Shown here: in pieces, positions 26,809 through 35,787 of the stretch | How positions within the stretch are numbered: position 1 is the first letter of the stretch | Layout: every line of letters starts with the position of its first letter | Source: Vreelandella andesensis | GTDB lineage: Bacteria; Pseudomonadota; Gammaproteobacteria; Pseudomonadales; Halomonadaceae | Reading direction: 5' to 3' | Assembly: GCF_003989795.1 (NCBI RefSeq) | Contig: NZ_RZHG01000027.1 | Span: 124,001 to 188,000 of the forward strand | Length of the DNA stretch: 64,000 bases | Made by a program: the position numbers and the translations under genes | The notes under the pieces: generated by a model | Databases searched by the model: none | Seen by the model: only the letters and a program-made list of their open reading frames with translations | What the model was told of the DNA's origin: nothing

Positions 26809-27975
26809 ATGAAAATTGCAGTCGCTGGCACGGGCTACGTGGGCCTTTCAAACGCGATGTTACTGGCGCAGCACAACGAGGTGGTGGCTGTTGATATCGT
26901 GCCTGAAAAGGTTGAAAAGCTAAATAACCGTGTTACTCCAATAGAAGATGCTGAGGTCTCGGCGTTTCTAAAAAGGGAAGACCTGCACTTTACGGCTACT
27001 CTGGATGGTGAATCCGCCTATCAACAGGCGGATTTCGTCATTATCGCCACGCCAACCGATTACGATCCTGAAACCAATCACTTCAACACCACAAGTGTTG
27101 AGGCGGTGATTAATCAGGTAATGCGCGTTAACCCTGACGCGGTCATGGTGATTAAATCTACCGTGCCGGTAGGTTATACCACCGAGGCCGCTGAGCGTTT
27201 TAATACTCAAAATCTGCTGTTTTCCCCAGAGTTTCTGCGTGAGGGTAAGGCTCTGTACGACAACCTTTATCCTTCGCGAATTATTGTTGGTGAGCGTTCC
27301 GAGCGTGCGGCGCGCTTCGCGGGCCTGCTTGAGCAGGGGGCAATCAAGCAAGACATTGATGTGCTACTGACAAACAGCACTGAAGCTGAAGCTATCAAGT
27401 TGTTTGCCAATACCTACTTGGCAATGCGTGTGGCGTATTTTAATGAGCTGGATACTTACGCAGAATCTCATGGGCTAAATGCGAAGCAAATTATTGAAGG
27501 GGTTGGCTTAGACCCACGTATTGGCAAGCACTATAACAATCCAAGCTTTGGTTACGGCGGCTATTGCCTGCCGAAAGATACCAAGCAGTTGCTGGCTAAT
27601 TATCAAGATGTGCCTAGCAACATGATTCAAGCCATCGTCGAGGCAAACCGTACCCGCAAGGATTTTATCGCCAAATCCGTTATGCGCCGGAATCCAAAAG
27701 TGGTGGGTGTGTATCGACTAATTATGAAAACCGGCTCTGATAATTTCCGTGCCAGCGCGATGCAAGGTGTGATGAAACGCCTGAAAGCGCGGGGCATAGA
27801 AGTGGTGGTGTATGAGCCGGTGCTTGATGCCGACGAGTTCTACAATTCGGAAGTGATGCGCGATTTTGATGCGTTCAAACAAAAATCCGATGTGATTCTG
27901 GCGAACCGCATGGTCGATGAGCTGCAGGATGTTGCGGATAAAGTGTATACCCGCGACCTGTTCGGTAGCGATTAA
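26809..27975 (+). CDS. ugd: UDP-glucose 6-dehydrogenase
   Basis: A 388-residue single-copy-type UDP-glucose/GDP-mannose dehydrogenase. The N-terminal NAD-binding motif is [21 protein letters not shown] and [20 protein letters not shown] mark the middle, and the catalytic cysteine is Cys253 in [13 protein letters not shown]. The substrate-binding style ([14 protein letters not shown]) matches bacterial Ugd enzymes that make UDP-glucuronate in four-electron oxidation of UDP-glucose. The start has GAGG upstream. Together with pgm and galU further along, it completes a route from glucose-6-phosphate to UDP-glucuronate. Confidence 0.93.
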   Translation: MKIAVAGTGYVGLSNAMLLAQHNEVVAVDIVPEKVEKLNNRVTPIEDAEVSAFLKREDLHFTATLDGESAYQQADFVIIATPTDYDPETNHFNTTSVEAVINQVMRVNPDAVMVIKSTVPVGYTTEAAERFNTQNLLFSPEFLREGKALYDNLYPSRIIVGERSERAARFAGLLEQGAIKQDIDVLLTNSTEAEAIKLFANTYLAMRVAYFNELDTYAESHGLNAKQIIEGVGLDPRIGKHYNNPSFGYGGYCLPKDTKQLLANYQDVPSNMIQAIVEANRTRKDFIAKSVMRRNPKVVGVYRLIMKTGSDNFRASAMQGVMKRLKARGIEVVVYEPVLDADEFYNSEVMRDFDAFKQKSDVILANRMVDELQDVADKVYTRDLFGSD

Positions 27976-28003
27976 GTGTTGTGTGTCTTGATAACAGGTT
28001 TCC

Positions 28004-31000
28004 ATGTTCTCTTTTTTAGCTAAATGGTGGCGTAATCCACGTGTTGTTGAATCACCTGCAAGTGCCACCATTACAAGTGCGCCTAAGAACGAGTTCTTGG
28101 ACGACGCCGCTTTTGATGCTCAGTGGTATCTTGCTACTTACCCCGATGTGGCAGACGCCGGTATCGACCCTTGGAGGCATTATCTGCAACACGGTAAAGC
28201 AGAAGGGCGTTTGCCGTGCCGCAACCTAGCCATTGGCTGGGGGCACGCGTTGTGGCGGGGGGCAGAAGCGGTTGTTTTGCCCCGCTTACAGCGGTTATTG
28301 ACGGCCAAAAATGTCACGCCAGTTGAACAACTGACGGCGCGTTGGGAGCTTGCCCGGTGGTATGCCTGGCAGGCGAACTGGCCTGCCGTGTTAGCGGTTC
28401 TGCTACCGGAAGGGAAACTTGCTAGCTTCAACGTTCCTGGCCCAGCGTTGCTAGTCGTTGACGCTTGCTGTCAGCAATCTGAAGACTTCGCCCAGGATGA
28501 TGACGCGTTAGCGCAAGCGCTGGCATTTTTAGAAACGCATTACCCGAACCATGCCGATACGGCGCTGGCAAAGGCAAATGCACTTAGTCTATCGAAAGCG
28601 ATTGCACCGCAAGGTACCAACCTAGACCTGGAACGGTTGGCTTTGATCAATCGTTATTTTCAAGCTCAACGGTTGCAGCCAATTACCTTGGCTGACCCTA
28701 AACAGCCGCTACATTTGTATAACCTTGCGCCTGACAATTCTGACAATCTTTCTGACACCGACTTCGACGAAGGCTTACCACGCGTTAGTAAGGCTATTCC
28801 TCATTCCTCACCATTCACTCCTCACCCCTCACCGCTCACCCCTCACGCTTCGCTGCCTTTTATCAGTGTCATCATTCCGCTCTATAACGCGGAGCGTTCG
28901 ATCACGATGGCACTCAACAGCCTGCTTTGTCAGCAAGGGGTGCGTTTAGAAATTATTGTGGTTGACGATGCTAGCCCCGATAACAGCGTTGCCAAGGTGG
29001 AGCAGTTAAAGGCCAATGCGCCGCCGCATATCGAGTTGGTGCTGCTTCGCCATTCTCAAAACCAAGGGGCTTACGCTGCCCGCAATACGGGGATGGCAGC
29101 GGCCACTGCGCCGTTTATTACCACCCACGATAGTGATGACTGGTCGCATCCTCAAAAGCTTGTTCTGCAATGCCAGGCATTAATAGCACAGCCAGCCATA
29201 AAAGCTTGTTTGTCTCATTGGGTGCGGGCAACGCCTGAACTTAACTTTCACCGCTGGCGGTTGGACGAGTACGGTTGGGTCTACCCGAATATGTCGTCGT
29301 TGATGTTTCGCCGTGAGGTGTTTGACGCTCTTGGCTATTGGGATAGGGTGAGCATTAATGCAGATACCGAATGGCGTTGGCGGGTAGAAGCGGCCTTCGG
29401 TGCGGGCAGCGTTAGTGACGTGCTGCCAGGCGTGCCGCTTTCCTTTGGGCTTGCCGATGGTGGGTCGTTAAGCCAGCATGCCTCGTCTCACTTAGTGAGC
29501 CAGTTCACCGGCAACCGCTTTCGCTATATGCAGGCTGCACGTCGCTGGCATCAGTCGTTGCCTAGTGAATTAACCATGCCTGTTGCGCCTAAACAGCGCT
29601 TATTTAGTGCACCGAAAGGCATGCTGCGTGGCATCGCGCCTCCTAATCCTCCGCCGAGTGAGTTTGAGCTGATTAGTGAATCTGGCTTTCTGGAGGCGGG
29701 CTGGTACCTAACCCGCTACATAGATTTGCAACAGACCCCTGTTGAGCCGTTAAACCATTATGTGGAAACCGGGGCAAGCGAAGGGCGTGATCCTGGCCCC
29801 AGCTTTTCGACGTCAGGTTATGTGCGCCGTTATCCTGAGGTGGCAGACACCAAGATTAACCCGTTGGCCCATTTTCTGAGCGTGGGGCAGGCAAAGGGAT
29901 ACCAGCCATACCCTGAATGGCAGGGTGAGCGAACGTTTGCAAACCGTCCTACCGTGATGCTGTGCGCTCACCAAGCGGGCAGCACACTGTTTGGTGCGGA
30001 ACGTAGCCTGCTAGATGTGCTGGAAGCAATGGGCGAACTGCGCTGGAATGTGGTGGTGACCCTGCCGGAAGCCAACAACGTGGCCTATGAACAGGCGCTG
30101 ATAAAACGTTGTAAAGCACTGGTTGTGCTTCCCTATGGTTGGTGGCAGGTGGGTAAACACGCCGACGAAACAACCGTGGCGCAGTTTGAAGCGCTTATTG
30201 CCTGCTACGATATCAATGCACTACATGGCAATACGGCCGTGCTGCATGAGCCATATATTGCCGCGAAGCGGGCGGGCATTCCTTCGCTCGTCCATGTCAG
30301 GGAGTTACCCGCTTTTGATGAAAGCTTATGTGAACTGCTCGGAGCGGCGCCCGATGAGTTAGTGAAGCACGTCCACCAACAGGCCGATATTGTTGTGGCT
30401 AACTCTCAGTGCGTGGTCGATGCGTTTGCGTTGCCTGATTCGTCGTCGCGCCTTGCAATTGTGCCCAATACGATTGATATGTCGCCGTTGCTTGCACTGC
30501 CAGAGGTGAGCTTCACACCGCAGGCCGGCGTTCGCGTGGGGATGCTAAGTAGCAACGTCGCTAAAAAAGGGTTGAAGGATGTAGAGGAAATGGCCAAGCA
30601 TCTAGACACCTTGGTACCCCGCGTTGACGTCGTGCTATTTGGTGCGCAAACGCCGGCTATCGATGACTTGCTTCGCCGCCAAACTCAGGGCAAAGCGCCC
30701 AGCAACATACGTTTTGCAGGTTATGTCGAAAATCCTGGGGCGGCCCTGGCTCAGCTGGATATCGTGGTGAACCTATCCCGCTTCCAGGAGTCTTTTGGAC
30801 GTACCGTGTTAGAAGCGATGGCAGCGGCTCGGCCCGTTGTGGCTTACGACTGGGGGGCGTTAAGTGAGCTGGTCGTTACCGCTGAAAATAGCGATGCTAG
30901 CACGGGTCTATTGGTACCCTTTGGTGACTCATTCGCGGCTGCCGAGCAGGTGGCGGCATTGGCGAATGATGCTGCTCTTTGCCGTCGATTGGGGCAAGCT

Positions 31001-31099
31001 GCCCGTCATCGAGCGCAAACGTGCTTTGGTGCGACTGAGCTGCAAAAAGCGCTGATGAAGGCTTACGGCCTCACACAGCGCGATGAATTTTCCTCATAG
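28004..31099 (+). CDS. Bifunctional GT2-GT4 glycosyltransferase
   Basis: A 1031-residue fusion. Near residue 30 and again at 561-625 there are short repeats of the FDAQWYLATYPDVADAGI kind ending HYLQHGKAEGR, a module often attached to capsule glycosyltransferases. A GT2/GT-A domain spans about 285-520 (ISVIIPLYNAERS; VVDDASPDNS; THDSDDWSHP) and a GT4/GT-B domain spans about 645-1020 (QAGSTLFGAERSLLDVL; IVPNTIDMSPL; ESFGRTVLEAMAAARPVV, containing the E-x7-E pair). Two different linkages are therefore likely. A linker at about 266-283 (HSSPFTPHPSPLTPH) is encoded by a CTCAC-rich simple repeat also found between genes. It starts 28 bases after ugd. Confidence 0.88.
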   Translation: MFSFLAKWWRNPRVVESPASATITSAPKNEFLDDAAFDAQWYLATYPDVADAGIDPWRHYLQHGKAEGRLPCRNLAIGWGHALWRGAEAVVLPRLQRLLTAKNVTPVEQLTARWELARWYAWQANWPAVLAVLLPEGKLASFNVPGPALLVVDACCQQSEDFAQDDDALAQALAFLETHYPNHADTALAKANALSLSKAIAPQGTNLDLERLALINRYFQAQRLQPITLADPKQPLHLYNLAPDNSDNLSDTDFDEGLPRVSKAIPHSSPFTPHPSPLTPHASLPFISVIIPLYNAERSITMALNSLLCQQGVRLEIIVVDDASPDNSVAKVEQLKANAPPHIELVLLRHSQNQGAYAARNTGMAAATAPFITTHDSDDWSHPQKLVLQCQALIAQPAIKACLSHWVRATPELNFHRWRLDEYGWVYPNMSSLMFRREVFDALGYWDRVSINADTEWRWRVEAAFGAGSVSDVLPGVPLSFGLADGGSLSQHASSHLVSQFTGNRFRYMQAARRWHQSLPSELTMPVAPKQRLFSAPKGMLRGIAPPNPPPSEFELISESGFLEAGWYLTRYIDLQQTPVEPLNHYVETGASEGRDPGPSFSTSGYVRRYPEVADTKINPLAHFLSVGQAKGYQPYPEWQGERTFANRPTVMLCAHQAGSTLFGAERSLLDVLEAMGELRWNVVVTLPEANNVAYEQALIKRCKALVVLPYGWWQVGKHADETTVAQFEALIACYDINALHGNTAVLHEPYIAAKRAGIPSLVHVRELPAFDESLCELLGAAPDELVKHVHQQADIVVANSQCVVDAFALPDSSSRLAIVPNTIDMSPLLALPEVSFTPQAGVRVGMLSSNVAKKGLKDVEEMAKHLDTLVPRVDVVLFGAQTPAIDDLLRRQTQGKAPSNIRFAGYVENPGAALAQLDIVVNLSRFQESFGRTVLEAMAAARPVVAYDWGALSELVVTAENSDASTGLLVPFGDSFAAAEQVAALANDAALCRRLGQAARHRAQTCFGATELQKALMKAYGLTQRDEFSS
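28802..28848. repeat. CTCAC-rich simple repeat inside a coding region
   Basis: A run of CATTCCTCAC, CATTCACTCCTCAC, CCCTCAC, CGCTCAC and CCCTCAC units lies within the glycosyltransferase gene. It encodes a Ser/Pro/His-rich linker before the GT2 domain. Positions 28810-28825 match the glmS-glmM intergenic copy exactly. Slippage here would change the linker length or frame. Confidence 0.75.
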
Positions 31100-31124
31100 G
31101 AAATCGAAAGATTAAGGGTTTTAT

Positions 31125-33423
31125 TTGAAGCTTGCGATTGCTGCCATTGTTAAAAATGAACTAGATAGTTTGATCGAGTGGCTGGCATTCCATCTTGCGG
31201 TGGGAGCCAGTCATTTTTTAATGGCTGATAACGACAGTACCGACGGCACTAACGAATTCTTGTCGCTGCTAGCTGACCAGGGGTTAGTAACGCTGATTAC
31301 GGTGCCAACGGGTAAGACGCCTCCTCAGTTGTCTGCTTACCAAACGCTGTTGTCAAAATGCCCTAAAGACATTGATTTAGTTGCTTTTATTGATGCTGAC
31401 GAGTATTTATTACCCACGCTTGAAGGGCAGTCGTTACTGGCGTGGCTAGAAGAAAGGTTTTCATCGTCTGACGTTGGGGCATTGGGCGTGCTTTGGTTCT
31501 AACGGAGCAAAGTTTCGTGAGGAGGGCTTGGTTATTGAGCGCTTTACCCAGCGTGCCAATCAAACCTTCGGGCCTAATCATCATTTCAAAAGCGTGGTTC
31601 GCCCCCGTTATGTTAAGCGTTTTGACAATCCTCACTATGCACGTTTAAAGCGAGGTCACTATATTAACAGCCTGGGTCAACCTCTGGTGCCACGTAAGAA
31701 GCAGCAAGGAAAGCCGTGGTATGGGTTAAGTGAGCATGTTACCTGGGAAGGTGCACGTGTTAATCACTATTTGGTGAGATCGGTTGAAGAGTTTGTGTTG
31801 GGCAAGTCCAAGCGGGGCAGTGCGACAACAGCTAACTATTACAAGCAGCGCGACTATTTTATGCGCCATGACCGCAACGATACCGCGTGTCATTTGGCCG
31901 CTGAACTCGCGCCTAAGGTCAAAGAACACATGAAATGGTTGCAGCAGCTTGCTGATAAAAAGCAGGCTATGAGCGGCTCGAAGACCAACGAGCAGGCCAA
32001 TAAAGCATCTTCCACCGAGTCGTCTTCGGGCTCGGAGTTAACCCGCTGGTTTAAGCGCCGATTAAAAGAGCTTTCTTCTACAGCAACAAGTGGGCAGCCG
32101 CCCATCGAGCGTTGGGCGTTGGACTACCCTTCGGAGCAGCGTGGTGCGCGCTTTCTACCTTCTGGTCGCGTGGTGCAAGGTTGGCTGTTACTGACGGAAG
32201 AGCTAGCCGACATGCAGTCGCAAGTTCGCATTGTGGCTGAATGGCACTCGGCCTTTGAGCTGTGCCACCCTTTGGATGTTGATCGCCCGGATGTTATCAA
32301 AAGTATTTTTTCAGTGCCCGCGGAAACCCATCCCCAGCGCACGTGTGGTTTTCGTTTTACCGTCCCTCCCAAGCTGGGTAACTTCCGCTTATGGCTAGCG
32401 CTTGATGATGCACGTTGGTTGTTGCATGAGGTGACGGTTGATACTCAGGATGTAGAAATCGCAGAGCAGCTAAAAGTATTACAAGGCAAGCAAGGTTGGC
32501 TGTTTTTGGATAACGATACGAACGGTAGCGTTGACCAGTTCATGGGGCGCATGCGTCTAACCAAGGCCGGTATAAAAGGGTGGGATAACTATCTTCACCA
32601 GCTTGAAAATGCCGCTGGAAACGTTCCTTGGGCGTTATTGGTAGCCCCCTCTAAAGAGAGCGTAATGGGGGCAAGCTATCATCCTCGAGAAGAGGGTGTT
32701 TCCGGCCCTATGCATCAGTTGCTTAACCTAAGCGCTTCTGCTGGTGTGGTTTATCCTGTTAAAGAACTGAAAGCCCTGGGTGACGGTGCGTTTATTCCTA
32801 CGGATACCCACTGGACCCATCATGGGGCGTTGGCTGCCACCATAGCGCTAGCGGTAAAGCTGGGTGTGGGGAAAAAAGCCTGTATGGCGCTGTTTAAAAA
32901 AGATCGCTATAAAAATAAATCCATGGGCGGTGATCTTGGTAATAAGCTCACCCCGAAGCAGACCTCCAGTGTTGATGTGTTGGTTTCTTTTGGTCATACG
33001 CGCTACAAAACCTACGATAATGGCTTGCCCAACTTTGGCCGATTGTTGGTGATTGAGTATCCAGAGGCGTTAATGTCAGGCACGTGTTTGATATTCGGCT
33101 CTTCCTCTAGTTATTCCATGTTCAATTATTTATGCCGTGTGTTTCAGCGGATTGTGTTTGTGCATAGTGCGGGAAATGTTGATCCTGAGTTGGTTAAGGC
33201 GGTTGCACCTGCGTATCTGGCCACTCAGACCAATGCTCGGTTCCTAGTGCAGATACCCACGGTTACCCATAGTTTGGATGAGGTGATTCACCAAAAGTGT
33301 GCACAACTGGATGAGAAGGCGTTTGAAGACGTTCATGAAAAGCGTATCATCGCACCAGATGACTACCTTCAAACCTTGGGATTGCTGCGCTGGGAACAGG
33401 TCGCTAGCAGTCTTCTTGTGTAA
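31125..33423 (+). pseudogene. Glycosyltransferase / AlgX-like O-acetyltransferase fusion, frameshifted
   Basis: The TTG at 31125 (AAGGG six bases upstream) opens a GT2/DUF23-type glycosyltransferase: IAAIVKNELDSLIEWLAFH, DNDSTDGT and FIDADEYL. This frame stops at 31500-31502 right after GALGVLWF. The adjacent frame continues at once with FGSNGAKFREEGLVIERF, the segment expected next in this family, and runs to 33423. A small deletion is likely at about 31490. The rejoined protein carries the transferase (to about 31960 nt), a linker rich in Ser/Glu/Lys, and a C-terminal AlgX/AlgJ-type SGNH domain (from about 32480): GKQGWLFLDND, the catalytic-type TDTHWTHHG, and FGSSSSYSMF with the putative serine. 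It would add sugar and acetyl groups to the glycan if functional. Confidence 0.72.
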
Positions 33424-33459
33424 GTGTTGCCTTGGTAACAGAATGGGTTAAGGATGGCG

Positions 33460-35772
33460 ATGAGGCAGCATATTGTCAGTTTAAAAGAAATGATGGCTGC
33501 CATTGGGAGGCACAGCGGAGTGCCCCCATTCTGGCGGCGTAACCCCAGTATTTGTATAGCAGAAGCACCTGCTTTTAAGAGCGAAGTTGCAGCAAACGTC
33601 AATACAGCCGTTAAGGCGAATACCTACTGTGTTAGTCATGGGGAAAAACCACTTCCCGGCTGGAACATGCTGGAACTGGATGGGCTAGGGGCGGATGCTC
33701 ATGGCGCAGCCACGATTTTTTTCTATACCCGTAAGGGCATCATCGAAACCTCGGTGTCGTTGCGCCCGGGTAAAACGACTAAGCGAATTCTTTGGGTGCC
33801 GCGAGGCGTAAAAAAAATCGCGTTCTCTTTTTTGGCTAGCGAAGCCGCTTTGGCCCATTTAACTGTTGAATGGGTTTGGCTCACGCCTTGGTTTGCCCAT
33901 AGCCGCTTAGCGCGTCGTTTGATTAACAATCATGCCAGTTATAAAGGTATGAGAACGCATGACGTTGTGCGTTATCTTCACAGGGAATCGGTTGCCCAAG
34001 CGCGTAGCTGGCGCAGCATCGCCCAGGAGGAATATAACCAAACTCACGCAAAACAGCATGTGTCTGAAGATTACGCTCGGTGGGTTAGCACAACAGAAAC
34101 AGAGGCTATCGAAGATCCTCAGTCGATTATTGCAGGCCTAAAAACAGCGCCGCTGTTTTCAATTATCATGCCGGTAACGCTGAGTGATTTGGAGCAGGGT
34201 GAAGCATCTTTTATTGCGACCATTAACTCTTTAAAAGCTCAAAGTTACTTCTTTTGGGAAGTGTTCATCGTGCTCTCCGCTGACATTACCGATAAACAGC
34301 GAACAGTGTTAGAGCGCTATATCCCTACGACTAGCCGCATCAATCTGATCCATAGCTACCACCGCACGTTGGCAAAGTTAGATCATCAGGGGTTTATTCA
34401 AACCCAGGGTGATGGCGTCATGCGCATTAGCTGGGGCGACCAGTTAGCGAAAGAAGCATTATGTCAGTTGGCGAAAGCATGGAATGATCACCCAGAAGCC
34501 CAGCTGTTCTACAGCGATGAGGATGTACTAGGTGCCGATGGTAAACGGTGTCAGCCAAACTTTAAGCCGGAATGGAATCCGGACTTGTTGCTTTCGACCA
34601 ACTATATCGGTCGCGTTGCTCTGTATAAGCGGCGGTTGCTTTGGCAACTGGAGTCTGAGCAGGCTGATTTGCTTTCTCATTTGACCAGCCGGGCCGCAGT
34701 AGATTATGCGCTAGCGCTCACCTTTATGATGTGGAAAGTAACTCACGGCAACGCAAAGTCAGTGTGTCATTTGCCTGCTATGTTGTATCACCGTAATGAA
34801 GACTTTCCCCATCCGCTTCATCAACAGGATGCTGTTTCGCTGGTTAGCAGCGTATTGAAGCAGCAAGTGGCCAGTGCAAAAGCGGTGGTGCATCCTGGGT
34901 TGCTGGAAAGCGCAGTGCGAATTGAGTGGCCAATTCCACACCCTGCGCCGCTGGTAAGTTTGTTGGTGCCTACCCGCAATGGTGTTGATATTTTGCGGCC
35001 TTGTGTGGACGCCATTTTAGAGCGCACGGCTTACACCCATTTTGAGCTGCTGATTCTGGATAACCAGAGTGATTGCCCGGAAACCATCGCGTACATGGAT
35101 GACGTGGCAAAGCGAGACCCGCGTGTTCGTGTTTTGCATTGGGATCATCCGTTTAATTATTCAGCGATCAATAATTTTGGCGCGGCGCAGTCTCATGGCA
35201 GCATTATTGGCTTGATTAATAATGATGTAGAACCGGTAAATGAACACTGGCTAACTGAGATGGTTAGCCAAGCCTGTCGCTCTGAAATTGGCTGTGTGGG
35301 AGCCAAACTTTATTACCCTAATGGCATGTTGCAGCATGGTGGGGTAATACTCGGTTTGGGCGACGTAGCGGGTCATGCGCATCGTTTCTTCTCGCGTGAA
35401 AGTGATGGTTATACGGGACGCTTGAAGCTGGTTCAGAACTTATCTGCGGTGACAGCGGCGTGTTTGCTGCTACGTAAAAACGTGTTCAATAACGTGGGCG
35501 GTTTAAATGAACAGAAATTAAGCGTGGCCTATAACGATGTGGATTTATGCCTAAAGGTTAGACAAGCGGGTTACCGCAACTTGTGGTCTCCGTTTGCTGA
35601 ACTCTACCATCATGAATCTATCTCTCGCGGTGCCGATGATACGCCTACCAAACGCGCCCGCTGGCTAAGCGAAGTTGCTTACATGCGCCGCACTTGGGGT
35701 GAGCATCTAGACAACGACCCGGCTTACAATCCTAATTTGACTCTTGTGCATGAAGATTTTTCGCTCAAGTGA
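33460..35772 (+). CDS. Tandem GT2 glycosyltransferase
   Basis: A protein of about 770 residues with two GT-A units after an N-terminal domain I do not recognise (about 1-225). The first unit (about 230-450) begins FSIIMPVTLSD and includes FYSDEDVLG and KPEWNPDLLLSTNYIG, a combination common in O-antigen/rhamnan-type GT2 enzymes. The second (about 497-740) has VSLLVPTRNGVDIL, INNDVEPVNEHWLTEM, ACLLLRKNVFNNVGGLNE and NDVDLCLKVRQAGYRN. ATG codons occur at 33454 and 33460; the second is better spaced from AAGGA and is used here. It is probably cytosolic and acts on a lipid-linked repeat unit. Confidence 0.87.
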   Translation: MRQHIVSLKEMMAAIGRHSGVPPFWRRNPSICIAEAPAFKSEVAANVNTAVKANTYCVSHGEKPLPGWNMLELDGLGADAHGAATIFFYTRKGIIETSVSLRPGKTTKRILWVPRGVKKIAFSFLASEAALAHLTVEWVWLTPWFAHSRLARRLINNHASYKGMRTHDVVRYLHRESVAQARSWRSIAQEEYNQTHAKQHVSEDYARWVSTTETEAIEDPQSIIAGLKTAPLFSIIMPVTLSDLEQGEASFIATINSLKAQSYFFWEVFIVLSADITDKQRTVLERYIPTTSRINLIHSYHRTLAKLDHQGFIQTQGDGVMRISWGDQLAKEALCQLAKAWNDHPEAQLFYSDEDVLGADGKRCQPNFKPEWNPDLLLSTNYIGRVALYKRRLLWQLESEQADLLSHLTSRAAVDYALALTFMMWKVTHGNAKSVCHLPAMLYHRNEDFPHPLHQQDAVSLVSSVLKQQVASAKAVVHPGLLESAVRIEWPIPHPAPLVSLLVPTRNGVDILRPCVDAILERTAYTHFELLILDNQSDCPETIAYMDDVAKRDPRVRVLHWDHPFNYSAINNFGAAQSHGSIIGLINNDVEPVNEHWLTEMVSQACRSEIGCVGAKLYYPNGMLQHGGVILGLGDVAGHAHRFFSRESDGYTGRLKLVQNLSAVTAACLLLRKNVFNNVGGLNEQKLSVAYNDVDLCLKVRQAGYRNLWSPFAELYHHESISRGADDTPTKRARWLSEVAYMRRTWGEHLDNDPAYNPNLTLVHEDFSLK

Positions 35773-35787
35773 GGATAAGGTGAGAAA

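Noticed and set aside
28802..28848. CRISPR-like array from regular CTCAC units
   Set aside because: Units are 7-14 bases with no spacers and lie within an open coding frame. This is a simple-sequence repeat.
31474..33423. Separate gene starting at TTG 31474
   Set aside because: The TTG has no good ribosome site and the first residues lie within the preceding glycosyltransferase frame. The sequence continues that family immediately after the shift, so one broken gene is more likely.
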